Shown piece by piece: positions 21,359-32,876 of a stretch of DNA of 64,000 bases. How positions within the stretch are numbered: the stretch's first letter is position 1; each line of letters opens with the position of its first letter. A program made the position numbers and the translations under genes. Below the pieces are notes generated by a model. The model was given only the letters and a program-made list of their open reading frames with translations, was not told where the DNA came from and did no database searches. Source of the DNA: Madurella fahalii (Eukaryota > Ascomycota > Sordariomycetes > Sordariales); NCBI GenBank assembly GCA_029876055.1, contig CM056878.1, forward strand, positions 2,294,001-2,358,000, read 5' to 3'.

Positions 21359-23274
21359 CTAAAACAGGGCTCGTCCGATTCGCTTCGGCCAGTCCTTCCA
21401 CGACTTCTCGAGCACTGCCTTCTCGTCCTCCTCTCCCGGTAAAAGCATCCGCACACCTGTCTTGAGGTCGACTTCATGCGCGGGGACCCACATCCGCCAG
21501 TCTCTGGTATAGATCTTCCAGCCCAGATACAAGGCAATGACGATAGGGGCAGCAAGGTACTGCTCAAAGAATACTTCGGCGTCAGGCGTCGCATCACCAC
21601 TCGGCTGTGGAACGGGTCAGCATCTCCTTTGCTCTTTGGTCAGAATCGAGGCTTACATAGAGGCCACTGTAGAAGGTTGCCAAGAGGCAAAGCACGTTAA
21701 GCGCAAAACCAATCCAGCTTCCATAAACACCAAGCACGGGCTTATAGGGTATCTGATCGAGCGAGTACCCCTGCGACTGCCAAACGTACCGGAAGCGAAT
21801 ATGCGTCAGGCAGATGGAACCCCACACAAAGAAGTATGAGAGGCCAGAGATGGCGAGGAGCCAGGTGAAGACCCTGTTGCCGCCAGATGCCAGGCCAATG
21901 TAGGCCAGCAGGCCAAACGCCAGCTGGAGCAACACACAGTACAGGGGTCGGCCCTTCTTGTCGATATAAGATAGAAACCTAGGCGCCATCCCCTGCTGTG
22001 CGAGAGCCTGCAAGGTACGTGTCGAGCCAAATGTGCACGAATTGGCGACGCTGATGACCGCAATGGTAATGACAGCGTTCATGATGGATGGGAGCACCTG
22101 GATCCCAGCATCCTCAATAGCGATGACGAAAGGCGAGGCTTTGGTGTTGGCTCCGGCCGAGTTCAGCAGCCGGTTGTCAGTAGAGGGGAGGATCAAGCCA
22201 AGGATGAAGAGGTTGATAATGTAAAAGAAGGCAATACGCCAAAACACCTGCTTCGACGCCGTGGGAATGGCCTTGCGGGGGTTCGCCGACTCGGCGGCCG
22301 CGAGACCGACAAGCTCTGTGCCGCCGAAGGAGAAGGCGGCGATGACGAAGACGCCGGCGAATCCGTTGAATCCATTTCGGAAGGCGCCGGGGTCGTGCCA
22401 GAATCGAGCGCCAAGGTAGCCCCGGTCACCGACACCACCAGTGTTGATAACAATGCCGAGAATAATGAAGCCCATGCACGCCGCAATCTTGATCATGCTG
22501 AGCAGAAATTCGACTGGGGCGCTGTCAGACCAACACGAGTAGAATCCCAGCAACGATGCTTCTCACCTTCACCGTACCCACGGACGCCAAAGATCTGGAT
22601 GACACACAGAACAACCAGAAACACCGTCACCCACACACCCATGCTGATGTCGGTCCGCCAGTACTCGATGGTGATGGACGCCGCGATGAGTTCGAACGGG
22701 AGGATCGTCAGCCATGACAGCGCATAGTCCCAACCCATGGCAAACCCCCTGTTTCTCGCGCGATTAGCAAAGATCATCGCACCCAAAGTGCTGGCGGGAC
22801 AGAGCTTGCCATGAGGGGTCCAAGAAACGGACGACGTAAGTGTAAAAGGCGCCATTGACGGGGTACAGCACAGCTAGCTCGGCAAGAGCCTGGCAAGTGA
22901 ATAGCAACATGATGCCGACCACGGTATAGCAGATGATCTGCCGGGGTTAGCCTAGTCGCGACTGGTGTGCTGTCGAGTTATCTGCAACTTACTAGCGATG
23001 CTGGCCCGCCTCTTGACAAGGCACCACCGGAACCGACGAATAGACCAGCCCCTATCGCGCCGCCTGTTTCGCCGGAATCTGTCAACCAAATATCCAGCTC
23101 GAGAGTGGGATCAAGCATACCGATGGCAATCATTTGCATGTGCCGGTTCCTTAGCTCCTTTTTGAGCCCACCGTTGTTCTCGGAACCATCTTCGATAACC
23201 ACCACCTCGTCCTGGCCAGCCGAGTTGGAGCCTGACTCGGCATCGGCCTCAGACTTGCCGGCGATTGCGGCCAT
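21359..23274 (-). CDS. Amino-acid permease, GAP1/INDA1-like, 545 aa
   Basis: Exons 23274-23121, 23063-22993, 22937-22810, 22748-22567, 22513-21657 and 21604-21359; all phases close. It belongs to the yeast amino-acid transporter (APC) family and carries amino acids with protons across the plasma membrane. After an acidic cytosolic N-terminus comes the family signature ELRNRHMQMIAIGGAIGAGLF and then about 12 hydrophobic segments. Landmarks include FSFGGTELVGLAAAESANPR (the GTE motif of the substrate site) and NSCTFGSTRTLQALAQQGMA. The C-terminal tail ends WKDWPKRIGRALF, a typical amphipathic segment. Length is normal. Intron 3 starts with gcaagc, a GC donor. A GATAAG site at 24334 upstream could bind an AreA/NIT2-type nitrogen regulator; this is inference. 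Confidence 0.93.
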
Positions 23275-25366
23275 GGTTGTGTCTTCCTTCTGTAGCGAAA
23301 GCCGATGATCGGCTATCGTGCGCTGAGATGGATCTGGACGAGGGCCGAAGAGCAGCACGATGAAAGCGCTGAGAGGGAGAGGTAACAAACAGGGAAAGGA
23401 TGGCAGGCGACCAGAGCGCCTGGTCAGGAAAGGGCAGCCCCTAATAACAGCCCCACGTTAAGGAGAGAGCCTGCGCATTTTGTGATTTGGTGCGTCAGAT
23501 GACTGATGTGGTAGGTCAAAGGAACATAGGCCGGTGGTCTCATCTAGGCAAACCCAACCCCATAGGCCATGGGGTAAGTATTGGTCAAGGATAGAGTTCC
23601 TTCGGACTGGCCATGAGAAAACAGCAGGGGCTAGAGGGGCCAAGGGCTGACTGCATGGAACCGTGAAACCCTTTGACGTGGTGTCCTCTTCACAGCTGCC
23701 CTCTCCGGAAGGAATCGAACAGACTACGCTGCTCTTACTCGCCTAGTGGAACTGCGAGGCGTGGTCCCAAGCCTCGGCAATGCACTGAGGGCTAGGGTAT
23801 TAGGGACCATCACGAATACCCGACCCCGAAGCTGGAGTTTGACTGTTGACATCCGAGTTGTCAGTTGATTGGGATTGTTTTCCGCCGCATCGGCCTCTGG
23901 AGGTCTAGAACGCAGGCACTCGAGCCAAGGCAGTCCGGGCCATGACCGGGAAGCCCGCAGGTGGCGCGGCGCTATCGTTACCGGTGCTTCCCGTAGTCTT
24001 GTATTCGGCCCTGCCCGAATCTGCCAAGCTACGTAACCCCGGCTGGATTACACAAAATCCCCGCCGGCGAGGTTCCGAGGTTAGTAAGATGGGGACGGAT
24101 TAGGAAGGTTGCACAGCGTAAGTCCGAGTATCGCAGATGTCGACGGCGCTGACTGACTGGTCACAGGCACAGGCCGCTGTGGGACCCGGCGAAGTGCCCA
24201 AGTAAGATATCTTGTCATATCGACAAATGCGTTGATATGACACTACGCTAGGAACGATACGGGAATTTCATGCGCGCAGGCTTTACGCGCGAATGCCATG
24301 TCGATACCAAGAGACGGTTAGGGAGATTGTCCAGATAAGGTTGTGCCAAGATCGGCAGGCGCGTGACGCTAACTGGCAGCCAAGGCACTAAAACGCCTCA
24401 AATAGGGGTGGTTCCAGGCCTCGGCAACGACGTGCGCGAAAGGCCCCAGCATCAGCTACTGTCTGAGAGTGCATACAGTACCGTACAAAACGCAGCACCA
24501 TCTCTAGTAGCTTGACTTCCTAGTTGGTCGGGCCAGAAGAACGAAATAAATACCTTGTATTGTATGCGACCTCAATCTGCCACCTGTCGACTTGTCTGTT
24601 GGTGCTCCAAAGCAGCCACTGAGGTCCACGTAAGTTAACCAATCAAGCTATCATCCAAGCGGGGGCCCATGTTCTCTCCTTCTAGAAGGACTCTGCCGAT
24701 GCAAGGTACCGCTGCGCTGCAACCACTCGATCAGGCCGGCTCGTGGTGCAGAGGACCAAATCAATGCGTCGACACCTCATATCGTTTCCAGGCTTAGGCC
24801 AGGCCTAACTAACCTGTGGATCGTGGGACGCAGAGCTAGGAGTGGTGGCAAGGGGGGCGGGTAAGCACATGCGCCAGCTGTGACGGGCATACGCTAATGG
24901 CGCCGAAGTCATCCTATCCTACCGTTCTTGCAGGCCCCGCAGCGCTCGAGCCCGTATGCAGCTGCGACCCCTCTGTGACGCATATTTAGGCCTCTCCCCT
25001 TCACTTCCCTTTACGACACGTCGCTAACGCAAGAAGCCGAGAAATCTGAGATGATATCCCCTAGACTGCTGGGTTCTCGATCAAGCCTGTTTACGCTCTG
25101 GTTTTTGTGTAAGAAACTTGGGCGCATAAGTGCATGTTCTGCTGTCGTGGTTCGCTACCTTCAATCCTAGCCGAGCTACGCGCCAGGCTGGAAATGCTCG
25201 GCTACCTAACACCATGCACTCCGCCTTCCTGTTGCCCTTCCAGGTCGCAGGCGTGCAGCATGGTAACATACCGAGACTGTAACAACGGGACTGTCTTTCC
25301 TGGTTAGGATACCTCCGCTTCCCCTAGGATCACCAACCCTCCGAGCATACCTTCGCTACGTAGTAT
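23275..25366. other. 2.1 kb gene-poor stretch upstream of the permease
   Basis: No frame with family resemblance on either strand. The part next to 23275 is the permease promoter, with a GATAAG at 24334-24339. Two 21-base segments at 23761 and 24408 match except for three transitions. A T-arm-like motif at 23714 does not fold into a tRNA. The right end is the 3' flank of TTI1. Confidence 0.5.
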
Positions 25367-28300
25367 TCACACCCCAACCCTGACCCTCCCCATCCCACCC
25401 ATCCTTGCGAACTCAAACCCCAAGCCTTCCGCCACCGGAACCTCCCTCGCCTCAACTTCAATCATCCCACGCTCATACAAGGCCAACCAAACCGCATCTC
25501 CGTTGACCGTCTCCAACGCCTCCCTCAATTCCCCATGCCGCGGCAGCGCATCCGCTACCAACCCTAAGATATCATCAAACATATCATCATCCACCCTCAC
25601 ATACGCCACCACCGCCGTCAGCAACCCCAGCACCGCCTCCCAGACCTGCGACGCCTGGGCAAACCGACCCAACGCAGCCGGCCCTCCCGAAGAAGACGAA
25701 AACGGAGCAGAAGAGCTCCGAATAACCATAACCTCTTCATCCCCGTCCCCGCCCCCGACCCCCCCGCCAACACCACCCACCAGCCCGATCCGCGACCGAA
25801 CAGGGATGAGAATCCCCTTCGCATCCCCACCCCCAGCTCCACCGATCGAAGTACCAACCCCCATCCCCATCCCAATCCTCCGCGGCGCCCTCTTCCCCTT
25901 CCCAACAACCTCCTCCGCCTCCCTCTTCACCTTCCCCACCCATCCCCTCATCCCCCCTCCCCCCGGTCCCCCGCCAGCCCACCACTCGGTCTTGAACCTC
26001 GCGCCCAGGAAATCCCCCGCGGCCGCGCACAGCCCCGCCAGCGCCCTGCACGCCGCGATCGAGACGTACGGCTCCGGGTCGCGCAGGCGGGCCAGCACGA
26101 CGGGCCAGACGGCGTGCACGAGCGGGAGGAAGGCGTCCTCGTCCGGCGCGAGGGCCGGGCTGACGGTGGCCACTAGATCCAGGAGGGACTTGCGTAGGGT
26201 CGGCGTCGGGGAGGTGAGGTGGTGCTGGGTGAGCGAGAGGATGCGGGTGAGGAGGTGGTAAGTAGGCGTCGGTGGAATGGTCTTCTCGATCTGAGAGGGC
26301 TGTTCGTCGGCTGACGGATCGGTGGGGTCGGTGCCGGGGCTCTGGAGGGTGTCGAGGAGGGAGGCGGCTTCGGAGTTTTCTTTAGCGCTGTCCTTGTCTA
26401 GAGCCCAGGGTCTCTTGGGGTGGGATGGGTGGGCAGTGGTGGCGAGGGTGTCTTCGTCTTCTCTTGAGCGCTTGGCTCGGTTGAGGTGCTTCTCGAGCGT
26501 TTGGAGGATGCCCGGGATCCCCTTGGACTCGGGCTTCCTCTTCCGGTGATCTACCGGTTTGGACTTGCCGTCCTCTAGCAGGAGCATGTCTGACTTGACA
26601 CCCTGCGTGACGACCTCCGATAGGACCGAGAACAGACTCTCGACAAAGGCGGGATAGCCGTGGTAGGCGTCGAGCGCGGAGAATATGCTTGCGATGGTAT
26701 CGTCCAGGTAAGGGATCAGCTTTGGTCCGGTTAGACGGATCACCATGGTGAGGACCTTCGTTGATGTGGGGGAGATTTCCGATGTGTCCAGCTGCAACGA
26801 TATTGAGTTAACCATGTAGTCTGCGTTGTCGACGATCAGCTCTGAGACGCTTTCGTAGCCGCAAGACGCCGCAAGAATGTTCAACGTAGTGATGGCGTGC
26901 CTGCGGAGTTGTGGGACTTGCGAGCCGAGGAACGTTGTGACGGGGTAGAGCACGTCAATGAGTTCTGGCCGGAAATCGAGCTTCAGCCGTGAGGCTGCAA
27001 AGGCTGCCACCTCGAGTGCGATAGCCTCCAACTGCCAGTCGTTCTCCATGGAGTCAGCGTGGGCGGCGAGTACTGATGCGGAAAAGTCGTAGAGTTCCTG
27101 GAATGCCTGATCCTGTGACTTGGATTCCCCAAGCGACGAGAGATCAAACAAGTCGTCCAGGTCCGAGGACTGTGCGTAGGATGATTTCAGAAGTTCGAAT
27201 GCGAGCCAAAATGAAGCAATCCGGTCCACACCTTCCGAGTCCCGGATATGGCCTAGCATCAGGTTCGCGAGCTCTACCTGCTGAGCTGATGTGCCTATAC
27301 GGGATATTAAAGTCTTGACTTCGTTCCTCGTCATTTTCTGGCCTTCTGAATCGAGAAGAACAGGATAATAAGTTGCCAGTTCCATTCCCGGCTTGGCCAG
27401 GCTACTGCCCATCGACATGTCTTCACCTATGAGCTCCCCCGTGATCTTGGGCGGTTTGGAGGCTTTGATGAGCGTAATGATGCTGTCTCGAAGTGAACTT
27501 CCTAGAGCGTTATCGAAATTTGACTGGTTCATGTGTAAAGCTGCGGCTAACTTGCTTCCCCTCAGGATACTTCTAATCGCCAACTGCCTGATCCGTTCAT
27601 CGTTTGATTGCATGACTCGTGGAAGACTGGTGATCCAGTTGTGCAATCCTGTCTTGATGCTCTCCTTGATTTCTGGATAGATGTCCGCAAGGTCATGCAG
27701 ACCGGTCTGGAGATGTGAGCTGGTGACATCTCCGTCTTCTAGCATCATCGCGCTTTCGACTAGAATTGGTTGGCAATTGGCAAGCGACGCATGACATTCA
27801 TCGAGCAGGCCGATGCAGAGCCGGTGAATAGCAGACTGGATGTCTTCAGATTCGTGGGCACGCAACTTAAGGACTGCTGACAGGGCGATCTTAATCTGAG
27901 CGGCGGTCGCTTTCAACCAGGCGGGCGTCAGCTCTCTCGGAGCGTCGGAATCGCTTGATTCGCTTGCCGGTTCTCCTCTGGATCCGCTCGAGTCCTCCAA
28001 TTTCTTCAGAATTCCCCTGACTTTGAGGTCCCCGAGCACGGTTATAAGAACCAGCCTCAGGACTTCTAAGCAGCCCAAAAGCACTCTTCTCTGGGTTTGG
28101 TTGGCGAGAGGCGGGGACAGCACCTTCGTGAGCGCTGATACCGTGCCAGGCAAGAACTGAGCAAGCACGGTGTTGTCCTTGACGGTGGTAAACACTGCCT
28201 GTAAACATTGCACAGCCTCGATCTGAATAGAAGAGACCACATTCTCGGTAACTCCATCCAGCATGACGGTGATGCTGTGACCGAGGGCTGGTATTGCCGA

Positions 28301-28853
28301 CGCTGCAAGGTGGGAAGGCTGGGCTATGCGAATTAGAGCGGCAAGTGTGCGGAAGCCTTCAATCACCGTCTCTTCGGGCAGGTCTTGTCTATTTGGCTGA
28401 CCAGGGACGCCGCCGATGGTAAAAGAGAGAAAGACCAAGAGTTGTTGGAAGAGCTGCGGCGAGGCTTTTGCCTTCCAGCCATGCTGGATTAGCTCTCTCA
28501 GCAAGCGGACGACGGCCTCGATCACCCGCACGGAATACCGATCCCGATCGCGAAGGAGATGCGATAGGGGGAAGAAGACATAGTCGGCCAGCTTGTCATC
28601 CAAGATGGAGCCATCATTGTTTGCTTGGGTGGTCCAGAGACTAATGAGAGAGTCCAAGAGCCTGAGAACTTGTTTTGCGTCGACTTGTTGGTCTTTCGTA
28701 CGGAGAGCGAGCTGACTGAGAGGGACGCAGACCTGTTTCAGCTACATCCATAGATTGCTGAGTTAGTGATGGTGAATGGAGAAAGTAGCTGGGGCGGCGA
28801 CCAACCTGCTGAAAGAACTCAGTCCGCTGCGCTGAAGGAACAACGGTGGTCAT
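25367..28853 (-). CDS. TTI1: Tel2-interacting protein 1 (TTI1), 1140 aa
   Basis: Exons 28853-28806 and 28741-25367 joined in phase 0 over a 64-nt intron (gttggt...gtag). TTI1 forms the TTT complex with Tel2 and Tti2, which stabilises newly made PIKK kinases (TOR, ATM, ATR, DNA-PK type) together with Hsp90. The protein is built of helical HEAT-like repeats: many amphipathic helices with Leu/Ala spacing, no membrane segment. The N-terminus after the first splice (LKQVCVPLSQLALRTKD) is the family's conserved opening. A disordered acidic/Pro segment (about residues 755-830) interrupts the repeats. A Gly/Arg-rich loop near 920-1000 is a lineage-specific insertion. The last segment returns to helical repeats. 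Length is close to fungal homologues. The first coding exon is only 16 codons. Confidence 0.88.
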
Positions 28854-29399
28854 GGTGCCAATGAAAGCATCATAAGTTGTGAATGTTATGAAGTTAAAGA
28901 CGCTGAATCTCGATGACTTTCGCCTCAACGTTAAAAATCATCGAGATTTCGTTTGTTGCTGAATCCAAGGCTGGCTGGTAACCTACCCGGGGAGAGTTGA
29001 GGCCTCAGCGAGGCCTGAGTTTAGCGGCCTATATGTTGCCCTATCCGGTTAGCGTATGCTGTTGCGGAATTCTACGTCTAGTTATAAGGCGCCAGCTGAG
29101 AAAGTTCTTGCAGTGATGAGAGGAAAAGGCCGTCCCATTTATATGTGCGGATAATCAGGAAAATAGCTCTTTAAGCGGTATCACCAGCGCCAAGATCATT
29201 TATCGAGCCGGTGTGTGATGATGTTGCCCAGGGTCCATAGCTATTCGTCCTACTAAATTGACAAAGTTTTAAGCGTTTTAGGTAAGCGGCTACAGCCATG
29301 GATTTTAGTGCCCCCTTGCGCTGCCAGGCAAGTTCAACTTCGCATCATCAACCCCGACCGATATCAAACACTCTCCTACTCGTCACATCGCAATACAAA
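28854..29399. promoter_or_regulatory. Divergent promoter between TTI1 and SYF2
   Basis: 546 bases between two head-to-head start codons, with no coding frame of its own. It must contain both core promoters. An in-frame ATG at 29298 upstream of the chosen SYF2 start adds 34 unlikely residues. Confidence 0.55.
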
Positions 29400-30365
29400 A
29401 TGCCGCCCGCAAAAAAGAGAAAGACTGTGCCATCCAAGGAGGCGCAGGAGAAGCAACTCGACAAGGAGACGCCAGACTCAGCCGAGCTCGAGCAGCCAGC
29501 CGCCGAAAAGACCACAGCCGACGACACCAATGAAGCATCACCGCCACCAGTTACATCCGAAGCATCGTCGTCTTCTGCCACGCCCGCAGCGCAAAATTCC
29601 GCAGCGTCCTCTGCCGCTGCCGCGGCTCAAGAACGCCTAGCTCGCTTTCGCGCCCTCCAAGCCCGCGCCAAAACCTCGTCCGACCAGAACCTCAAAGAGG
29701 CCACCAAGGAATCTCAGCGTCTCGCAACCGACCCGAGCCAGCTCACCGCGCTCAACCGCAAACACGCGATAGCCTCGCACAAGCTTCTCAAAGCCGACAT
29801 TGAGGACGCGGGCGGCGACTTTGAACGCAAGCGGGCGTGGGACTGGACGGTGGAGGAAAGCGAGCGGTGGGACAAGCGGATGCGCAAGAAGGAGGCGCAC
29901 CGCGACGACACGGCCTTTAAGGACTACGCGCGAGAGAGCGAAAAGGCGTACAAGCGCCAGCTGCGCAACATGGGCGGCCCCGACCTGGAGCGGTACACGC
30001 GCGAGAAGATGGCCGCCATCGAGAAGGCGGCTGCGGCGGGGACGCTCGACATTGTCGAGACCGAAGACGGCGAGATGATCGCGGTGGACAAGGATGGTAC
30101 CTTCTTCAGCACCGCCGACTCGACCGCTTTTGCGCAGCACAAGCCGGACAAGGCCGCTGTGGACAGGTTGGTCGCCGACCTGCGCAAGTCCGAGGAGGCT
30201 TCGCTCAAGAGGAGGAGGGAGCGGATGGCACGGAACGGCGACGACGGAGGGGACGTCACGTATATCAACGAGAAGAACAAGCAGTTCAACCAGAAGCTGG
30301 CGCGGTTCTACAACAAGTATACCGCTGAGATCCGGGAGAGCTTCGAGCGGGGCACCATGATTTAA
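29400..30365 (+). CDS. SYF2: Pre-mRNA-splicing factor SYF2, 321 aa
   Basis: Intronless. SYF2 is a component of the Prp19-associated (NTC) spliceosome, acting with Isy1, Syf1 and Clf1 during catalysis and spliceosome release. The N-terminus is a basic stretch (MPPAKKRKTVPSKE, nuclear-localisation-like) followed by a low-complexity Ser/Ala/Glu linker. From about residue 75 the SYF2 domain begins (QERLARFRALQARAK), continuing through RKRAWDWTVEESERWDKRM, KAYKRQLRNM, DLERYTREK and the C-terminal KNKQFNQKLARFYNKYTAEI, all typical helical motifs. I chose the Met at 29400 because it begins the basic segment; an in-frame Met at 29298 would add residues with no family counterpart. Another NTC-linked factor, CWC15, is also in the window but far away. 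Confidence 0.93.
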   Translation: MPPAKKRKTVPSKEAQEKQLDKETPDSAELEQPAAEKTTADDTNEASPPPVTSEASSSSATPAAQNSAASSAAAAAQERLARFRALQARAKTSSDQNLKEATKESQRLATDPSQLTALNRKHAIASHKLLKADIEDAGGDFERKRAWDWTVEESERWDKRMRKKEAHRDDTAFKDYARESEKAYKRQLRNMGGPDLERYTREKMAAIEKAAAAGTLDIVETEDGEMIAVDKDGTFFSTADSTAFAQHKPDKAAVDRLVADLRKSEEASLKRRRERMARNGDDGGDVTYINEKNKQFNQKLARFYNKYTAEIRESFERGTMI

Positions 30366-30518
30366 GCGGGACGGGTGCTATGACCCCATCTTCATCATCA
30401 TAGTCATCAGCGGGCGGAGTCTCGGTTGGGTATTTGCTATTGCACATTCTACTGTTAAAATACAGGGGGGTGGCGCTGTCAGTAATACATTGGTACATCA
30501 CACACACATACGCACACA

Positions 30519-31474
30519 TCAGAGCATGGTCTTCCTCCAACCCCTGTTGGCCAGCTCCTCCAACTGCGGCACCTCCACGGGGCCCTTCACCCTCTCATCG
30601 GCCAGCGCTTCCACCACGGCGTCAGCCACTTGATCCGCCTTCAGAGGTTTCGCAGCCGCCGAGCCAAGGAAATCTTTGAACACTCCTCCCGTCAGCCCGT
30701 TGAAGACCGACCCCGCCGTAGCCATCGCAGCCATTGGAATGGTAAGCGTCCTCGAGCTGTCGTACATGAACGGCGCGCGGAAGAAGACGCCCCTCATCGC
30801 GGGGAACTCCCTCGCGACGACTGCCTCGGCCTCGCGCTTGGTGGTGATGTACCGGCTCGGCAGCACCGGCGCCCCGCCGGCCGCCGAGATGTACCCAAAT
30901 GCCTTGACCTTCTCGTTCGCCGCCTCCGTGGCGAGCAGGATGGCGCTGTCCCGGTTCATCATTTCGTAGGTGAGCTGGCTGCTCGACTTGGGCGGCTCGA
31001 TGGGCTCCTTCTCACTGCCCTCGCGGGTGCGCTCCAGCGGGTTGGGCGAGTGGGCGCCCTTGGCCGGGTTGAAGGCCTTGGCGAGGCCCGAGAAGGGCGA
31101 TTCCCGGCCCGAGATGACGCCCTTGTAGTCGGCCTCGAGGAGGATGCCCAAGCTGTGCACGACGCAATCTGCACCTTTGAGGAGGGAGACCCATTGGGCT
31201 GGGCGGAAGATATCGCCGCGCTCCCAGGCGACTTTGTGAGACCATGACGGTGGGGACGCGGACGAGGTCACGCTGGACCAGTGCGGTTCGCCGGAGCGGC
31301 TGTTTTGGGAGTGGGGGAGTGGAGGTTAGCCGTTGCATAAGGAGAATGAGAACATGAGGTCAGATCATACCTCACCGATGTGACGTCCCAATTCCTGGCC
31401 ACCGCGGCCCTGCATATCCTGGACCCCAAGAAGCCATTCCCTCCGAACACAATGATCCTCTTGGTTGCCGACAT
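30519..31474 (-). CDS. COQ11: COQ11-like NAD(P)-binding Rossmann protein, mitochondrial, 294 aa
   Basis: Exons 31474-31371 and 31299-30519 joined across a 71-nt intron (gtatga...acag). It is an atypical short-chain/NDUFA9-like Rossmann protein. The nucleotide loop GGNGFLG (residues 11-17) sits at the N-terminus right after strand IIVF. Downstream, VVHSLGILLE is the family's second strand-loop, and the YITTKREAEAVV segment carries the Tyr...Lys pair of the extended SDR fold. Yeast Coq11 (Ylr290c) is a member of the CoQ synthome and affects coenzyme Q synthesis and distribution. In some fungi Coq11 is fused to Coq10; here it stands alone. No clear mitochondrial presequence is seen. The gene is convergent with SYF2, with only 153 bases between stops, and divergent to YAF9. 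Confidence 0.88.
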
Positions 31475-31953
31475 TGTGAGAATTTATGGCCTCACTAGAG
31501 CATCGGAGCCGATGTGCTGAGCTTGATATGTTAAGACTGCTCAAGCAGTGGATAATTTGGAGGGATTCTTAATGGAATGACCAATTCGCTAAAAGATTTC
31601 GTCCAGAGATGGCGAGTGCATGGCCCCGTATGATATCACTGTCTTGACCCCGAAACCCCCGAAGCTGGTAGCTTCAAGTAGAAATCGACTGTTGCATCTG
31701 ATTCTTCCCGGGCTGCAATCACAGGCATCGGGCCATTACAGGGATTGCACAGACCTGCTTAGCGGATTCCCCGACGCCACGGCGAGCCTGCCGGCCGAAA
31801 AACTTGCCCCGCAATCAAGGCTGAATCTGCCAGTGAACCTCGCTAGCTACCTTAAACTTTTCTGACCGCGAACGCGACCATCGAATCCGCGTCGTCTCTT
31901 AGCCCGGCCCGGCCCGACCTTCTGTCCAGCAGCACCCCTCACAACCTCTCATC
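31475..31953. promoter_or_regulatory. Divergent promoter between COQ11 and YAF9
   Basis: 479 bases between two head-to-head start codons. The C-rich stretch tccagcagcacccctcac lies shortly upstream of the YAF9 ATG. No coding frame of note. Confidence 0.5.
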
Positions 31954-32876
31954 ATGGCGCCGCCAACCGGCAAGCGCGTCAAAGGCGTGCAAATATTCCG
32001 CCCTTTCGTCTACGGCACCACGGCCCGTCCGTTCGACGAAAAGACCAACCCCAAACCGCCAGGCGTCCCCGACGACCACACCCACTCCTGGACAGTCTTC
32101 GTCAAGGGCATCGACGACGTCGACATCACCTACTGGCTACGGCGCGTACAGTTTAAACTCCACGAATCCATCCCGAATCACGTACGGAGTACGTTGTAGC
32201 AGCTCTCTTTCCCACCCTCCATCTCTCAACAAAAAAAAAAAAAAAAAAAACTTCCACTAACCACAGCCATGGCATAGTGATCGAAGGCGAAAAAGGCAAA
32301 CCCTTCCTCCTGCACGAGACGGGATGGGGCGAGTTCGAAATCGCCATCAAGCTGTACTACGTGCCCGAGTCGTCGGAGAAGCCGCAAACGTTGTACCACC
32401 ACCTGCGCCTGCACCCCTACGGCCGCACCGAGGAGGAAAAGGAAACCATGCGCCTCAACGGCGGGCAGGTGATATCGTGGGCGTACGAGGAGCAGATCTT
32501 CAACGAGCCGTACGAGCCCTTCTACGAGATCCTCACCTCGGGCGCCATGCCCGCCTCCTCCCAGCCCGCCAGGGCGGCATCGTCCTCGGCCGGGTCCAAA
32601 TCCGCGGCCGGGGGAGGCGGCGGCGGCAAGGCCAAGGAAAAGGACCAGAACAAGATGGCCGCGCGGTCCGAGGGCGGCGTGCTGGAGCGCAGCGCCATGA
32701 TCCCGCTCGCGAACCGTCCCGGTCAGCCCTTCAGCAAGGAGACGGAGCAGGTTGAGATCAAGAAGTTGAAGGAGGCGCTGGTGAAGGTGGAGGAGCTGAC
32801 CAAGAAGACGAGGGAAGATATGGAGAGGAAGGAGGCGCGGTTGAAGGAGTTGAAAGCGGATGGGGCGAAGGGGTGA
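31954..32876 (+). CDS. YAF9: YEATS-domain protein Yaf9, 277 aa
   Basis: Exons 31954-32188 and 32278-32876. The intron (gtacgt...gcatag, 89 nt) contains an A20 run and a ctaac branch site. Yaf9 is shared by the NuA4 acetyltransferase and SWR1 H2A.Z-loading complexes and reads acylated histone lysines. The YEATS domain spans about residues 5-150. After [18 protein letters not shown] come [11 protein letters not shown], the strand [17 protein letters not shown] and ETGWGEFEI, and the end [12 protein letters not shown], which carry the aromatic cage region. A Gly/Ser/Lys linker follows, and then a C-terminal coiled coil ([20 protein letters not shown]) that binds the complex scaffold. The family length (about 225-280 aa) is met. 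An earlier acceptor (cacag) would give a stop, so the tag acceptor is required. Confidence 0.94.
32231..32250 (+). repeat. A20 homopolymer inside the YAF9 intron
   Basis: Twenty consecutive A between the donor and the branch site of the only YAF9 intron. Confidence 0.95.

Noticed and set aside
23700..23785. tRNA-like T-arm motif (ggaatcgaac on the + strand)
   Set aside because: Flanking bases do not form the T-stem or acceptor stem, and no anticodon arm can be drawn.
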